Shown: positions 23,291-35,100 of the stretch, piece by piece
How the letters are laid out: every line of letters begins with the position of its first letter
Position numbering within the stretch: the stretch's first letter is position 1
NCBI RefSeq assembly: GCF_029852145.1
Contig: NC_079979.1
Location: forward strand, 12,626,642-12,690,641
Length of the DNA: 64,000 bases
Direction of reading: 5' to 3'
Source: Microplitis mediator
Taxonomy: Eukaryota; Arthropoda; Insecta; Hymenoptera; Braconidae
The notes under the pieces: generated by a model
Databases searched by the model: none
Told to the model about the DNA's origin: nothing
Seen by the model: only the letters and a program-made list of their open reading frames with translations
Position numbers and translations under genes: made by a program

Positions 23291-23930
23291 TTAAAAAAAA
23301 AAAAAATTTCCATTTTTTTTTTTTTTTTACATTTTTACATTTTTTTTTCCTTTTTCTTTGCCTTACATTTACTGAGCAACTAACGCAAAAATGTAAGAAA
23401 AGTAAACAAAAAAAAATTTTTTTCATTTTGATTACACAATTAAAGGAACAAAACTTGTTCCTTTAATTGTTTTGCAAAACTTTTGTCAGTCAGCGCGAAA
23501 AAATGGTTTAATGGAGCAATTTGAAAATTTACAGGGGATTCTACGGTAACCGTGGCGCCGCTAAATGATCGTGAATTCTTGTAGAACTCGACGATATAAG
23601 ACTTTCTTAACGGATAAAATTTTTCGATATCTCACGGAGAAAAATGTTGGCGCGAAACCTACCAATTGTTATTATGCTGTCGATCAAACTTGAAACAGGA
23701 ATTGAAGTATCCAAAAAATTATTATGCTCATACGAAAAATTATTACACTCATACGAAAAATTATTATGCTGTATCACAATACTTACTACGCGCAAGAAAC
23801 TTATCGATAAGCTTTAATAAAAATAACTTTCATACATTATTATAATTGTGATGCGGCATAATAATTTTTTATGAGCATACTAACTTGTTGGATGCTTTAT
23901 TTTCTGTTTCAAGTTTGGTCGTGCATGTTC
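23291..23930. repeat. Low-complexity T tract and a hairpin element
   Basis: A/T homopolymers fill 23295-23430. GATCAAACTTGAAACAG with TTATTATGCTCATA (23683-23735) is answered in inverse by TATGAGCATA and CTGTTTCAAGTTTGGTC (23868-23921), a hairpin of about 240 bp. Confidence 0.5.
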
Positions 23931-24434
23931 TAAAGTACTATTTTACTTACAAGAAACTTTTTTATTAAAATTACCAGATTGTATGATGACGGATATTTTC
24001 GGTACCGTGAATTTTTTTATTTTTACGAAACAAAATAGATACTTACCTTAGTGGGTCCTTTCGCACGGACACATAACACGCGGACATCCATCTCGAAATA
24101 GTCAGAATAGCTTCGTAGGACCTCAAATCGTCGACATCTGATGAAAACTTGATTTTCGAAACTCAGATCGAAACCAAAATTTATTTTTTTTTTTAATTTT
24201 CAATTTTTATAGCGGGAAGTTAAAAATAAAATTTTACAAAATTTGAGTTGTAATATAAATTGTTTAATAAATTGTAAATGTCATTTAAATTCACATTTTT
24301 AAAAAGAAATTAGGATAATATGTTTTTAAAATTAATAAATAAATTGATTAATAATTAATGTTAAACATGAAAAACTAAAAGTTCATTAATCTGAACAGTT
24401 TGATGGGTCAATAATTATTTTTTTTTATATGAAA
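23931..24434. repeat. 3' flank repeat of paralogue 3
   Basis: The same block order as 19078-19585, ending at the stop codon of the next gene. Confidence 0.8.
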
Positions 24435-25928
24435 TTAATAAACAACTGTTGTTTCATGATCCCCACAATAAATTGGTGTATTTTTTGATTGCCAATTAAA
24501 GTGAGTTTTAAATAAATTCCAAACGACTCTGGATGGTAATTTAGATCTCAATTCTTTCTGTAAATCTGATACTAATTTTGTCCTCTTTATTTCATAAACT
24601 TCGCAGTCTCCATAATGAATAATTATTTTCGTCAATGTATTTACAATTTCTGATTCTGATAATCCATTATAGTCTGGAATTGGCATTTTTGGTGGAACAA
24701 TAGGACGTAAGTTATATGCTTCTTTCACTTTATTTTCGACAAAGTCAGTAAAATATTCATCTGGTTTATTTGAATTATTAATAACAAACTTAACTATTTC
24801 AGATAAACAAGTATAATGTAATTTAAAAAATTCATTTTTAGAAGAATCCCTATAGTCCACTAATAAGTTATGAATCATTTGTTCGATTTTTCTAACATTA
24901 AAAGTTTTCTTATAATACGAGTAATATAAACGGTCTGTAGAAATTTTTCCAGTATTTAGTCCTGATAAACGCCTATTTAAGTCAACGGTAAATCCAATTT
25001 TAAATATATTCTGTCTAGCGTATTGTATCGTTGTCGCAATATAAATATAGCCATCTTGATTTGGCATTTTAATATCGTCTAAAACTATTCCATTACTACT
25101 ATTGATATGAATAAGTTCATTCAATTGAGTATCTTTTTCATTTAACTGAGTTTCCTTTTCATTTAACTGAGTTTTTATTTCATTTAACTGAGTTTTTATT
25201 TCATTTAACTGAGTTATTTTTTCATTTAACTGAGTTTCTATTTCATTTAACTGAGTTTTTTTTTCATTGAAATGAGTTTTTTTTTTATGAAACTGAGTTT
25301 CTATTTCATTTAATTGTTCTCTTAATTCCTGATTATCGTTTCGTAGTTTTTGTTTTTCTAACTTAGCAATATTATTTTTGTAGCAATCGAATATTTTTCC
25401 GAAATTAGTGTAATACTTCTTGACTTTTTTTGCGCTACATTTGTTTAGCGACTTAATACAACTTTTAAAATTTCGAATGGTTTTATCACCTACTTTATTA
25501 GTTTCTAACAATTTAACAAATTTTGATAATTGCTTGTCAAAATTGAATTTACTATCAAATTCCATTGATTTCAGTATTAGGAAAGAAATAATATATTTAC
25601 CGACTTGACTTTCAAAAGCAGTCCATACTTTTATGAATAATTTATCAATTTGTAAATCAAAATTATTATCTTTTATTATAACAGCCACTTTTTTAATCCA
25701 TTTATTTTCCTCAAATAAATTAAGTTTTTCTTCAAAATCGTCTACTTTACCACGATCTTTATATTTTCGAAAGAAATAATTTAATTCACCTCTCGTAATG
25801 TATTTTTTTTTTTTAAATTCTCGGTAGAAACTATTGTATGGTAGTTTAGTATGTTTATAAATATTTTTTAAACAATAGTCGCCATTTTTATTTTTTTTCA
25901 CTGGAAAATCGTTCAAAATGACTTCCAT
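24435..25928 (-). CDS. MSV199-like / T5orf172 (GIY-YIG) protein, paralogue 3 with expanded coiled coil
   Basis: 497 aa, one exon. The N-terminal half is closest to paralogue 1 (LLETNKVGDKTIRNFKSC is shared). The C-terminal half is closest to paralogue 2 (KIGFTVDLN, RLSGLN, KIEQMIH). That mosaic suggests gene conversion or unequal crossing-over. The coiled coil holds about nine seven-residue repeats of the form TQLNEKE/TQLNEIK, coded by a 21-bp tandem repeat at roughly 25110-25320. Arg and Glu of the GIY-YIG-type site are kept. A role in DNA cleavage or binding is inferred from the family only. Confidence 0.74.
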   Translation of the reverse strand: MEVILNDFPVKKNKNGDYCLKNIYKHTKLPYNSFYREFKKKKYITRGELNYFFRKYKDRGKVDDFEEKLNLFEENKWIKKVAVIIKDNNFDLQIDKLFIKVWTAFESQVGKYIISFLILKSMEFDSKFNFDKQLSKFVKLLETNKVGDKTIRNFKSCIKSLNKCSAKKVKKYYTNFGKIFDCYKNNIAKLEKQKLRNDNQELREQLNEIETQFHKKKTHFNEKKTQLNEIETQLNEKITQLNEIKTQLNEIKTQLNEKETQLNEKDTQLNELIHINSSNGIVLDDIKMPNQDGYIYIATTIQYARQNIFKIGFTVDLNRRLSGLNTGKISTDRLYYSYYKKTFNVRKIEQMIHNLLVDYRDSSKNEFFKLHYTCLSEIVKFVINNSNKPDEYFTDFVENKVKEAYNLRPIVPPKMPIPDYNGLSESEIVNTLTKIIIHYGDCEVYEIKRTKLVSDLQKELRSKLPSRVVWNLFKTHFNWQSKNTPIYCGDHETTVVY

Positions 25929-26116
25929 GTTTAGAGTTTAATTAAAATTATTTTCGATTATAAATTTTTATATTTTTTTTCAACAATTAATTTAGTAACT
26001 AAACAAATTGAATTCTTTAATTTGATAACAAAGTGCTTCGTTTTAGAATTATCCTTCCATAGATAAAACCGGTAGAGTTATTTATGACCTGCAACATTAT
26101 CATTATCAGATTAAAT

Positions 26117-27540
26117 TAGGGGCCGGAGGGGGGCGGGCAAAATGGGGTATCTCCAAAATTTTATGAAAATTAAAACAATAAAAATTTTTTTTTTTAAACA
26201 TTCCAGAATTACTTTTGTAAATATAATGGAGCATTATTGAATTTTTTTTTTGTTAAACTTTTTCAAAAAACGGGTGTCAGTCGAAAAATGTCAATGACTT
26301 TTTTTTTATGATAAAAACTACACGAAGAAATTATTCTTTTTCTAAATACTATCGTGTTATAGTAATGCCGGACCATATTGACCACCTACCGGAAATTGAA
26401 ATAAACACATGAAAAAATTGTTTTTCCATGTGTTTTTGTCAACTTCCGTTAAGTTGTCAATTTGGTCCGGCATTATTATAACACATAGTATTTTGAACAA
26501 GAAAACTTTCTCCGTGTATTAAAAAATATTCTTTCTTCACTTATATTCAATAATTATGTGAAATGCAATTCTTCTTTATGTAAATTACTTACAAAAAAAT
26601 TTAATTTAATTAAATTTATTTAATTTCCAGAAATTTTTTTTTTTTTTCATCTTTGTAAGGGGGTACTCTATTTTGCCCGTAAAAATGAATTTTTAACTTC
26701 CCGCTAAGAAAATTGAAAATTTTCATAAATTCGGGAAGTTATTGGTTTCGGTCCGATTTGCAAAAACCGAATTTCTATCAGAATTTGACGTTTTGAGGTT
26801 CCAGGAAGCTACCCTGACTAATTTCACGATGATGTCCGAGTGTATGTATGTGTGTACGTACGCATGTATGTATGTAAATATTCATAACTCTTGAACGGAT
26901 GAACCGATTTTAATCTTCGAGGTGTCATTCGACGCGGCTTGTTGATATCTTGAAGCTGTAAAAATTTGAACTTAATCGGTAGGGTGAATTCGGAGATATT
27001 TCAAAAATAAAATTTTTTCAAAAATGTTTTATTTGGATAACTTTTAATTTGCACGATGGATTGATTCCAAAATCTAATCAGCTCTAAAACTTTATAAGCC
27101 GCGTCAAATGCCACCTCAACCATCAAAATCGGTTTATTCGTTCAAGAGAAACCGTTGACGAAAAAATTCAAAAAAAAATTTTTTTTTGGTTTTTTTTTAA
27201 ATTTCTCAAAAACGGCTGGATACATCAATTTTAAAAGTTAATCAGCTTTAAAACTTGATAAAACGCGTCGATTGCCGCCTCAACCATCAAAATCGGTTAA
27301 TTCGTTCGCGAGATATCGTGGGAGAAAGAAATGCTAAAAAATGTTTTTTTAGAAAACAATAGTATGCAAAAGTATTTTCGAGTTCGAAGAGCTCGAAAAT
27401 GTATTCACAATAATGTTTTCGAGCTCGAGAAGCTCGAAAACAGTGGGAAGTTTTGGGGCTGGCCTGCAGGGTTAACCGATAGACCGATTTTTTTTTAGGG
27501 GCAACTGAAAATTTTTTCTATTTACTTTGAATATTATATA
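26117..27540. mobile_element. G-run MITE, copy 3
   Basis: G run and GGGCAAAATGGGG at 26118-26145. The centre (26370-26480) is a short palindrome, GACCATATTGACCACCT against GTTGTCAATTTGGTCC, which is uninterrupted unlike copy 2. The right half is split by the 26696-27480 insertion. Confidence 0.65.
26696..27480. mobile_element. GGGAAGTT element, inverted, inserted in the G-run MITE
   Basis: Begins TTAACTTCCCGCTAAGAAAA and contains GACGTTTTGAGGTTCCAGGA, ATGTATGTATG microsatellite DNA and repeated CATCAAAATCGGTT blocks. It ends after a hairpin-like CGAGCTCGAGAAGCTCGAAAACAGTGGGAAGTT. The G-run MITE resumes at about 27492 (TTTTTAGGGGCAACTG). Confidence 0.6.
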
Positions 27541-28109
27541 AAAAAAACATTCAGTATGATCAATAAAACTTTCAATGTCGAAGAATGGATTTATGTACAA
27601 CGGTATATAATTTTGACTTTCTTCAAATTATCAACAAGTATATCTTAAGCCCATCAGTTTTTATAGTTCGAAACAATAAAATTTAACTTGTGGGTTGTAA
27701 ACTTTTAATGTATGTGAAAGAATTAACCTAAAGTATTACTGCTGCGCGGCTATATCTATATGGCAAGATAACGTATTTTATCATTTCAAACAATAAAATT
27801 TAACGACCAAGAGTAACTATTTTTTTTTCATATCAATATATTTTAGAGAATCACTTTTATAATTTTTCGCTTTCAATATTATTTTATTTATGAATTACCT
27901 TCTTTGATGCTGGTTTATGGTTCAAACAATAAAAATGAATTGAAAATCCGAATAAAATTTATCATTTATTTTTTTGCGTATACGGGCATATAATTGCTAT
28001 TCTTTAAAATCTTATTTCTTTAGATAAATACCCTTGTAGGAAAAAAAATATTGACAACGGGGCCAGTCTTGGCACATTACTGGGCTACCGAGGCTCGGCC
28101 TCCCAAGGT

Positions 28110-28365
28110 TGAACGAGATCCGACCAACGTTCAAGTGACGAGTCTTGGTTTGCCAGTCTTGGGACAAGATTCAGCCAATGCTCAAGTGACAAGCCTTGGT
28201 TTGCCAGTCTTGGGCCAATGTTTAGCCAATACTCAAGTGACAAGCCTTGGTTTGCCAGTCTTGGGACAAGGTTCAGCCAATGCTCAAGTGACAAGCCTTG
28301 GCTTGCCAGTCTTGGGACAAGGTTCAGCCATCATACAAGTGACAAGCCTTACTTTACCAGTCTAA
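28110..28365. repeat. 60-bp minisatellite
   Basis: About four units, each with TTGCCAGTCTTGGGACAAG and CAAGTGACAAGCCTTGG. The unit length is a multiple of three, so repeating ORFs of 20-residue period open on both strands. This follows from the period and is not evidence of a gene. Confidence 0.75.
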
Positions 28366-28397
28366 ATAACAAATGGTACCTAAAAACTCCTGACTTT

Positions 28398-28590
28398 TGT
28401 GAACAGCGTAACAGCCTAGTGGATAAGACGCTTGCCTAGCAGTCATGAAGGACCAGGTTCGAGACCCAGCAAATGCAAAAAAAAAATTAGTTTCATCGAT
28501 CCACCTGATTTCTCTGTATACAAATTTATTTCCATATGTTACCATCCCGCACATGTCTACTAATATTTTTTTTTTTTTTTTTTTTTCAAT
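28398..28590 (+). mobile_element. tRNA-derived SINE
   Basis: A-box-like TAACAGCCTAGTGG and B-box GGTTCGAGACC at pol III spacing. An A-rich run, a unique body and a long T run near 28569 follow. Confidence 0.55.
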
Positions 28591-31089
28591 TTATTTTTAA
28601 TAAGCATAGGTGCTTATTTAGCAACAGTCGTGGCACAAGTCTGGCAGCCAAGCTTGGGAGGAGGTTATCATTTCGAGACTAGGACTGGCTTGGGCCAAGC
28701 TTCAATTTAACTCTTGTCCCAAAGTTATGTAGAGTTGCGCCAGTCGTTTACCAAGCTTGGACCAATCACCGTTTCCTCTAAGGGTACTAAACTGCTAGGA
28801 AGAAAAAAAAGCATCCGCTCACAGTAATATTAGAATAAAATTTTTTTTTTCATTAAGTATAAATTTAAACGAATATAATTATTTTTAACATAAAAAAAAC
28901 TCCTTGATTAAGATAATCGATAATCACCTATAAATATTTGCAGTTTTTATGAGTTATGAGTATGATTTCCAGTAAAAATATCTTGTATAATAATATCTAT
29001 ATTTCTAACGAAGTCTCCAAGAATTTGCAAATAATTGAATGTATCGAACATACATTTTAATAAGATCACATAGAAAAAGAAAAACTTTAATTAGTATATC
29101 AATTATTGAAACTAATGAATTTATTTAAATTTAAATTATATTTTAATTAAAAAAGAAAAAAGAAGTTTATTGAGTTAATAAAAATAAAAGTACATTCATA
29201 AGTTTAATATTTTCAAAATTTAAATGCCCAACGACACTAATACCATTTTTTACCCTCGAAAAGCTCATAACGATATTTTAAATCAAGGCTCTAAAAATTT
29301 TTTAATTTTATAAGACTCAGTAAAAACAACCGTATTATTAGATTTTAAAAAAGTATTTTCTAAAAATTAACTTACTATTTTAGTAAAAAAAAAAGTTATT
29401 ACATACCATTCAACACAGTAGTTAATAGTTGATTTTTAGTTTTCAATCAGACACGATGATGAATTATTCACTCGAGTTTTAAATTTCAAATGAACGGACT
29501 TGTGGAGCGCATTACTCTATTTTGATAGTCTTAACATAACTCCCACTTCGTTGACCAAGATATTGCAAAAATAACGAGCCAATGATCAAACGGCAAATAA
29601 GGGAACCAAACGTCATTTCCACCAATGACATGAATCAATTGTTCCCCAGAAAAAATTTTATTACCGACATACAAACGATAAAAATACCCGAACATTACAG
29701 CTCAAGGTCTTAGTCATATAACACAGCTACTAACTTTACATCCTTTGACCTGCGTGAATTTGTCCGTATCGTTAATCCAGACGTCCACAAGATTGAACAA
29801 CCTCTATCGATACTAAAAAGCTCTCACTCAATTCTATTTAATCTAATCGCCAGACATAACAATAAATATAAGAACTGAGTTAACGATAAAATACGAATCA
29901 ACGCAAAAAAAATACGAAAATGTAACTCAAAAAATTTGAAAAACAGTTGACCCTGTAGCCAACTCCAAAGCTTCCCGCTGTTTTTGAGCTTGAAGAGCTT
30001 AAAAACTGCTGGACCAAAAATATATACATTTCGCGAAAAAAAGTAATTTTTGTCCGACGATATTTTCGGAACAAATCAACTGATTTGAATGTACTGAGTG
30101 GCGATCGAAAGGGCTCGCCAAGATTTAGAAGTGATTCAATTTTTGAGTTGATCGGTCGAGTAGTTTACAGTTTATAGACAGAATAAAAATCAGAAAAAAA
30201 AATTTTCAATTGGGATAGATGACTGGCTTTCATGAATTTAAATTTTTAAACTTGGAGTGAATGTTATTTGTAATTTAAAATATTTTTAATTAAACTAGAA
30301 GATTAATAAACATGTAAAGAAAATACACGGAAAAAAGAGCAGATGAAAAATTGAACTCATATTTGTGTATTTATTACAGTTTAGTATTAGTAAAGCGCTG
30401 CGACTCTGAAACTGTAAAAATTACACTTTTATCCAGGCATAACAAATATTACAGTTTCAAACTCGATATTGTCCAGCTCTCTACAGTAAACAGATTTTAT
30501 AATTTTAAATTTTATTTTAAAAATTACAATCTCATACTGTAATTTTTTCTACAAATTCTTTAAATTATATTCCCTGAAACAAAAATATTTTATCATTACA
30601 GTTTTATATAGTAAAAAGTATTTCTTTTGCTTGAATTTATACTCGGACGTACTAGCATATGAAATATAACCCTGTGGAAAAATCCTGATAGATCCAAATA
30701 AAATACGATGTTCGATTGGAAGTTATGATAAACTATTGTGTTTTTGAAACAGCAATTCCGGATACTTACAGATTGACGAAAAAAATCAAGGATTCATTGG
30801 ATTCTATCTGGTACAGGAACAACAAATTGGATTGTATCAGTATTTCCAATTAATTATGATCCAGAATTGCGATACTAGAATTTACTGATAGAGTTATCGA
30901 TGTTGTATCAGCAAATTACAAATGTTTGTTGTATAGTTTTCCATGGGATTATGATGAGAAAAATGGATAGAAAAGCAAACTAAAGTATTGGCAGTTCCGA
31001 CTTATTGTTTAGATAAAGAGATTACTGATAGGTCCATAACGTTTTTTATGAGAATTTATCAGTTAAATATGCATTATGTACTTTTCAGT

Positions 31090-31990
31090 ATTTTTCCATT
31101 CTGACAGTATATCAAACTCTATCGGATAATCCGAATCAGAAGACGATCAGATTGTATGGGGTTGATCGAAATACAGATTTTTCATTCGCGTGTACAGTTT
31201 ACAAACAGCAATTGCGGATAAAGTTAATCATTTTTTAATATTTATATATAGGTTTTATTAAATAGAAAATAACGTAGTTTATAAAAATCTACGAGAACCT
31301 ATTAGCAATATCTGGTTAGTCTTTTAATGTACTATTCTATTTTAATATTACATTAGAGTTTTTCAGGCAATTGATAGTAGAAAACGATCAGATTGAATGA
31401 GCTTGATCCAAATACATTTTTTATATCCACGTACTGTTTATAAACAGTAATTACGGATAATTTTGATCTTTTTTTAATGTTTATTTATATGTATTTTCCT
31501 AAACCAAAAATATTACAGCTTATAAAAATTTATGAGAAAATATCAGCAATATCTGTATAGCATTTTAACGCATTATTCCATTTCAGTATTAGAGTAAAAT
31601 TGATCAGATAATCCAAATAAGAAAACGATCATATTGTATGGGGTTGATCCCAATACATTTTCTTCAGTAACATACTGTGTGAAAACAGTATTTGCGAATA
31701 AATTTTATCTTTTGTATAGTTATATATATGTATTTCACCAAATAAAAAATTAATATTGTTGATAAGAATTTATAAGAATATATTAGCAATGTTATAATAG
31801 TCTTTGAATGTACTGTTCCATCTTGACGTTGAATTAAAATTTATCAGATATTCCAAATTAGAAAATGATCAGATGGTATGGGGTTGATCACAATACATCT
31901 TCTTCATTCACTTACTATTCGGAAACAGTAAATTAGAATAAATTTGATCTTTTTTTAAATAATTACTCATATGTATCATACTTAAACCAA
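31090..31990. repeat. Four subterminal tandem repeats of about 240 bp
   Basis: The block GATCAGATTGTATGGGGTTG, followed by ATC and AATACA, occurs near 31144, 31385, 31626 and 31866 in diverged form. Each is followed by ACTGT..AAACAGTA and later by a TAGCAAT block. They lie just inside the left TIR. I saw no clear matching array near the right TIR. Confidence 0.75.
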
Positions 31991-32154
31991 AATACTAAAA
32001 CTTCAAGGAATGTATAAAAATTTATTTTCGATAGTATCTTTAGTTAACAGTCATCAACATAATTAGCAATAAATTTTATTAGCAATAATTGTACTCTGTT
32101 ATATTACTTGACTATATTTATTATTTCAAAAATTAAGGATAGATAAAAAAAAGT

Positions 32155-35100
32155 TTAGTTATCGCCATTTTTATCGCTACTAGTTTCACTTTCAGAATTG
32201 GTACTTTCTTCACCAGAACTGCTATTGGCACTGCTACTGTCACCGGAGCTAGAAACTTCTATCTGTTTCATACCTTTTCCCTTTTTCATTGTTCCATTAC
32301 TCTCTTTTACTACTTTATCAGACTTTCCCTCAGTTTCTATAACATACGAACATTGATGTACTGAAAATTAAATTTGAGGCAGTAAAATGTTTAGATTTAA
32401 TTTTCATCTAAAAAACTAGGTTTAAATATTTTATATGAATTTTCATGTAATCGTCGATTGCTCCTGAGTAAGAAAATTTATTTGAAAAGATTTAAAACAA
32501 TTTGAATCGGCTAATATATAGATATACACTCAGGATGGATTAAATCATTTTTCTTAATCATGGGGAATCTTAATATACGAATAACATAGATGAATTTAAA
32601 TAATTCTTACTTTTGGGTGGTATTTTTTTCGGTCGTTCTAAATCTGAAATTTTTCCCCGAATATATTCTGCATAATCGTCAACCTTCGCATTGATTTGTT
32701 TTTCCGACAATTGTCTATGTTCTTTCAGATAATGTCTATAAATATCTGTAAAAACATTTGATTAGCTTGCGGAAAATTCACTTCTTAATTGAAAATACAA
32801 TTTATTTACCTCTTACGGCAAGCATTTTGACCGGATCTAGTTTTGGCTTTGCAGGTGCTTTGGTTCTATTGCTACTTTTACCTGTTATACTACTATTCTT
32901 CAACACGTCTCGAGTAAATATATCTACTGCTATATTTTTTACAAAGATTGCATCAGTCCCAGCTGCAGCTTTTGCATTGTTATAATCTTGGACAGTAATC
33001 CAGACATTTTGACCACAATGAATCTACAAATATTTAGATTACAAAATATCATTTTTAAAAACTGTATAAACTGGAAATAATCAAGCAGTATAAGAAGTTA
33101 TGAATTGTTTGACAATTATATAAGGCTAAATTTAATAAATGAACCATTAAATGATAGCGAATTTTACAGCAATTAATAAAAAATATAAAAGACGACTGGT
33201 TAATTGCAAGCTGCGCTCTAGCGGTCAGAGCTCTTTTCTTTAATCTATTGTTAAATCAGGTGTTTGATAGAACGTTTATCTGTCATGAATCAATTAACTC
33301 TTTTGAAGCATTTTTATTTATGTTAGAGCATATTTCCGTACATCGAGTAATTCAAAAATAATGAATAGAATTAAATAGATTCTCCAAGTTTAGAATTTCA
33401 AAAATTTTTATAGAATGTTTAATCGCTGCTCATCAATCAAATTACATGAAACTTTTAATGTTTGATAAGTAAACTTAATATAGCTATTTAAATAATCCAC
33501 CAATAAAATTAAAAAAAATAAGTATTTCTTACGATACTTTTTAGTACAAAAATAAAAAAAAATTAAACAAAAACAGACTTTTAATGGCTGATTGATGTAA
33601 CCAAGTTTTGTCAACTCATCATGAAATTGTCAATTTTTCTTATTTTTCACTAATTGTTTCATTAAAAAATTTCTTCTGAGTTATTTATAACTGACTGTAT
33701 AAAAGAAATTAACTTTTATTTTTATTAAACATTTACCATAGGTAACGATTAAACTTTCTCAACAGCAACTTAAAATTACTGTCTCTTATATTTTTAACCG
33801 ATAATAAATTGTCAATTGGATTTGAACTTCTTAATTTAAATAAATATTTACCATTCCGGTGTCTGACCGTATAAAACCAACTGGTGGAGGTACTTGTATA
33901 TTCTCGAAATCTATTGCTTGGACTGCTGTCGGTATTGTTGCTCGTGTACCTGTGCATAATCATAGATATAAATAAATCCATTTTTATTAATATACTTTAG
34001 TTCAAGCAATTATTTGTCGAGTTCTAAATGAAGTATACATTAATATCGATCGTTAAATATATATTGATTCAAGTTATATAAAATATTAATTTTTCTTTTT
34101 AAATCGTATAAGTTACATTACTTAACAAGCGATATTTATGAATATAATGATGGTACAAAGATGTATTATCGAGAGAATTTACATAAGCTAGCAATATATA
34201 TGTGCACAAATAGTTACATATAAATTAAAGAAAGTACAAACTATTTCGATGTAATGCCTGCGGAGAAAATCTTCAAAAATAAAGAAAATAGAATCTATGA
34301 TAATTTATAAACTTATAAATTTATAAACACATTGGTCTACATTGTTAGATTTTAAATAAAAATAAAAATATTTTAAGCGAGGTGAACGAGTATCTAATCA
34401 AGTTTTATAGTTTGTATTAGATTGTAGAATTTCTTAACCGATTTTGGACGAGCTTTTTGTATTATTAATATTGTTATGAAGTCTTTAAATTGAAATAATA
34501 TAATATAACATTACTTTGAATCTGCTGCCAATTTGACAAAATTGTCTGCAAAGCTGCGGTGACCACTTGCTGAAAAGCCTCTTGACCTTTTTTCATGTCG
34601 TTCCATTGCTGACTTATTTCTTTCAAAACGTCATTTTCAGATTCATCCCTTTGAGTTTTTTTTTTCGTCTTTTGTAAAACAGTAAAGTATATTATATTAA
34701 AGCATAATTTTAGAAAATACTCTTAAAATATACTAACTTATTTTCGATTTATATGGAAAAGCATTCTATTTTTTTTTTATTATTGTTTAAAGAACAGATT
34801 AACTTGATTTGATGAACTTCATTACGCACCTTTAAATTTTTGCCATGTTTGTGCTTTTTCTTTGAAAGCTTACTTTTTTTTTTTTTCTTCAAAGACTTAT
34901 TCACACCTTGACCGAAAGAACAAGAAGGTTGACTGGGTATCTGTAAGCAATATTGAAAATAGAAAATTCATAAAGAAAAGCAATTGTTTTTACATAAATA
35001 AAACTATAAAATATCTATATTTGTTTTGTTACATTTCATCAATCTTTGAATGATAGGTATGTACCTGAAGATAGGAACGTTTTTCGCGGAACGAAAATAA

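Larger units (their letters stand above)
28028..28787. mobile_element. TIR element with internal minisatellite and SINE
   Basis: Absent from segment A. Ends CCCTTGTAGGAAA and TTTCCTCTAAGGG are flanked by TA on both sides, where segment A has AA. The interior holds a 60-bp tandem repeat and a tRNA-SINE, followed by a sequence ending near 28790. Confidence 0.65.
27540..30669. repeat. Duplicated segment B (target of the large transposon)
   Basis: Near-identical to segment A. Differences are the insertion at 28028-28787, about 40 extra bases near 30190, and the 17.5-kb element after 30669. The segment resumes at 48150. Confidence 0.8.

Noticed and set aside
28051..28365. 104-codon repetitive ORF (plus) and antisense ORF
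   Set aside because: Arises from a 60-bp minisatellite whose period is a multiple of three.
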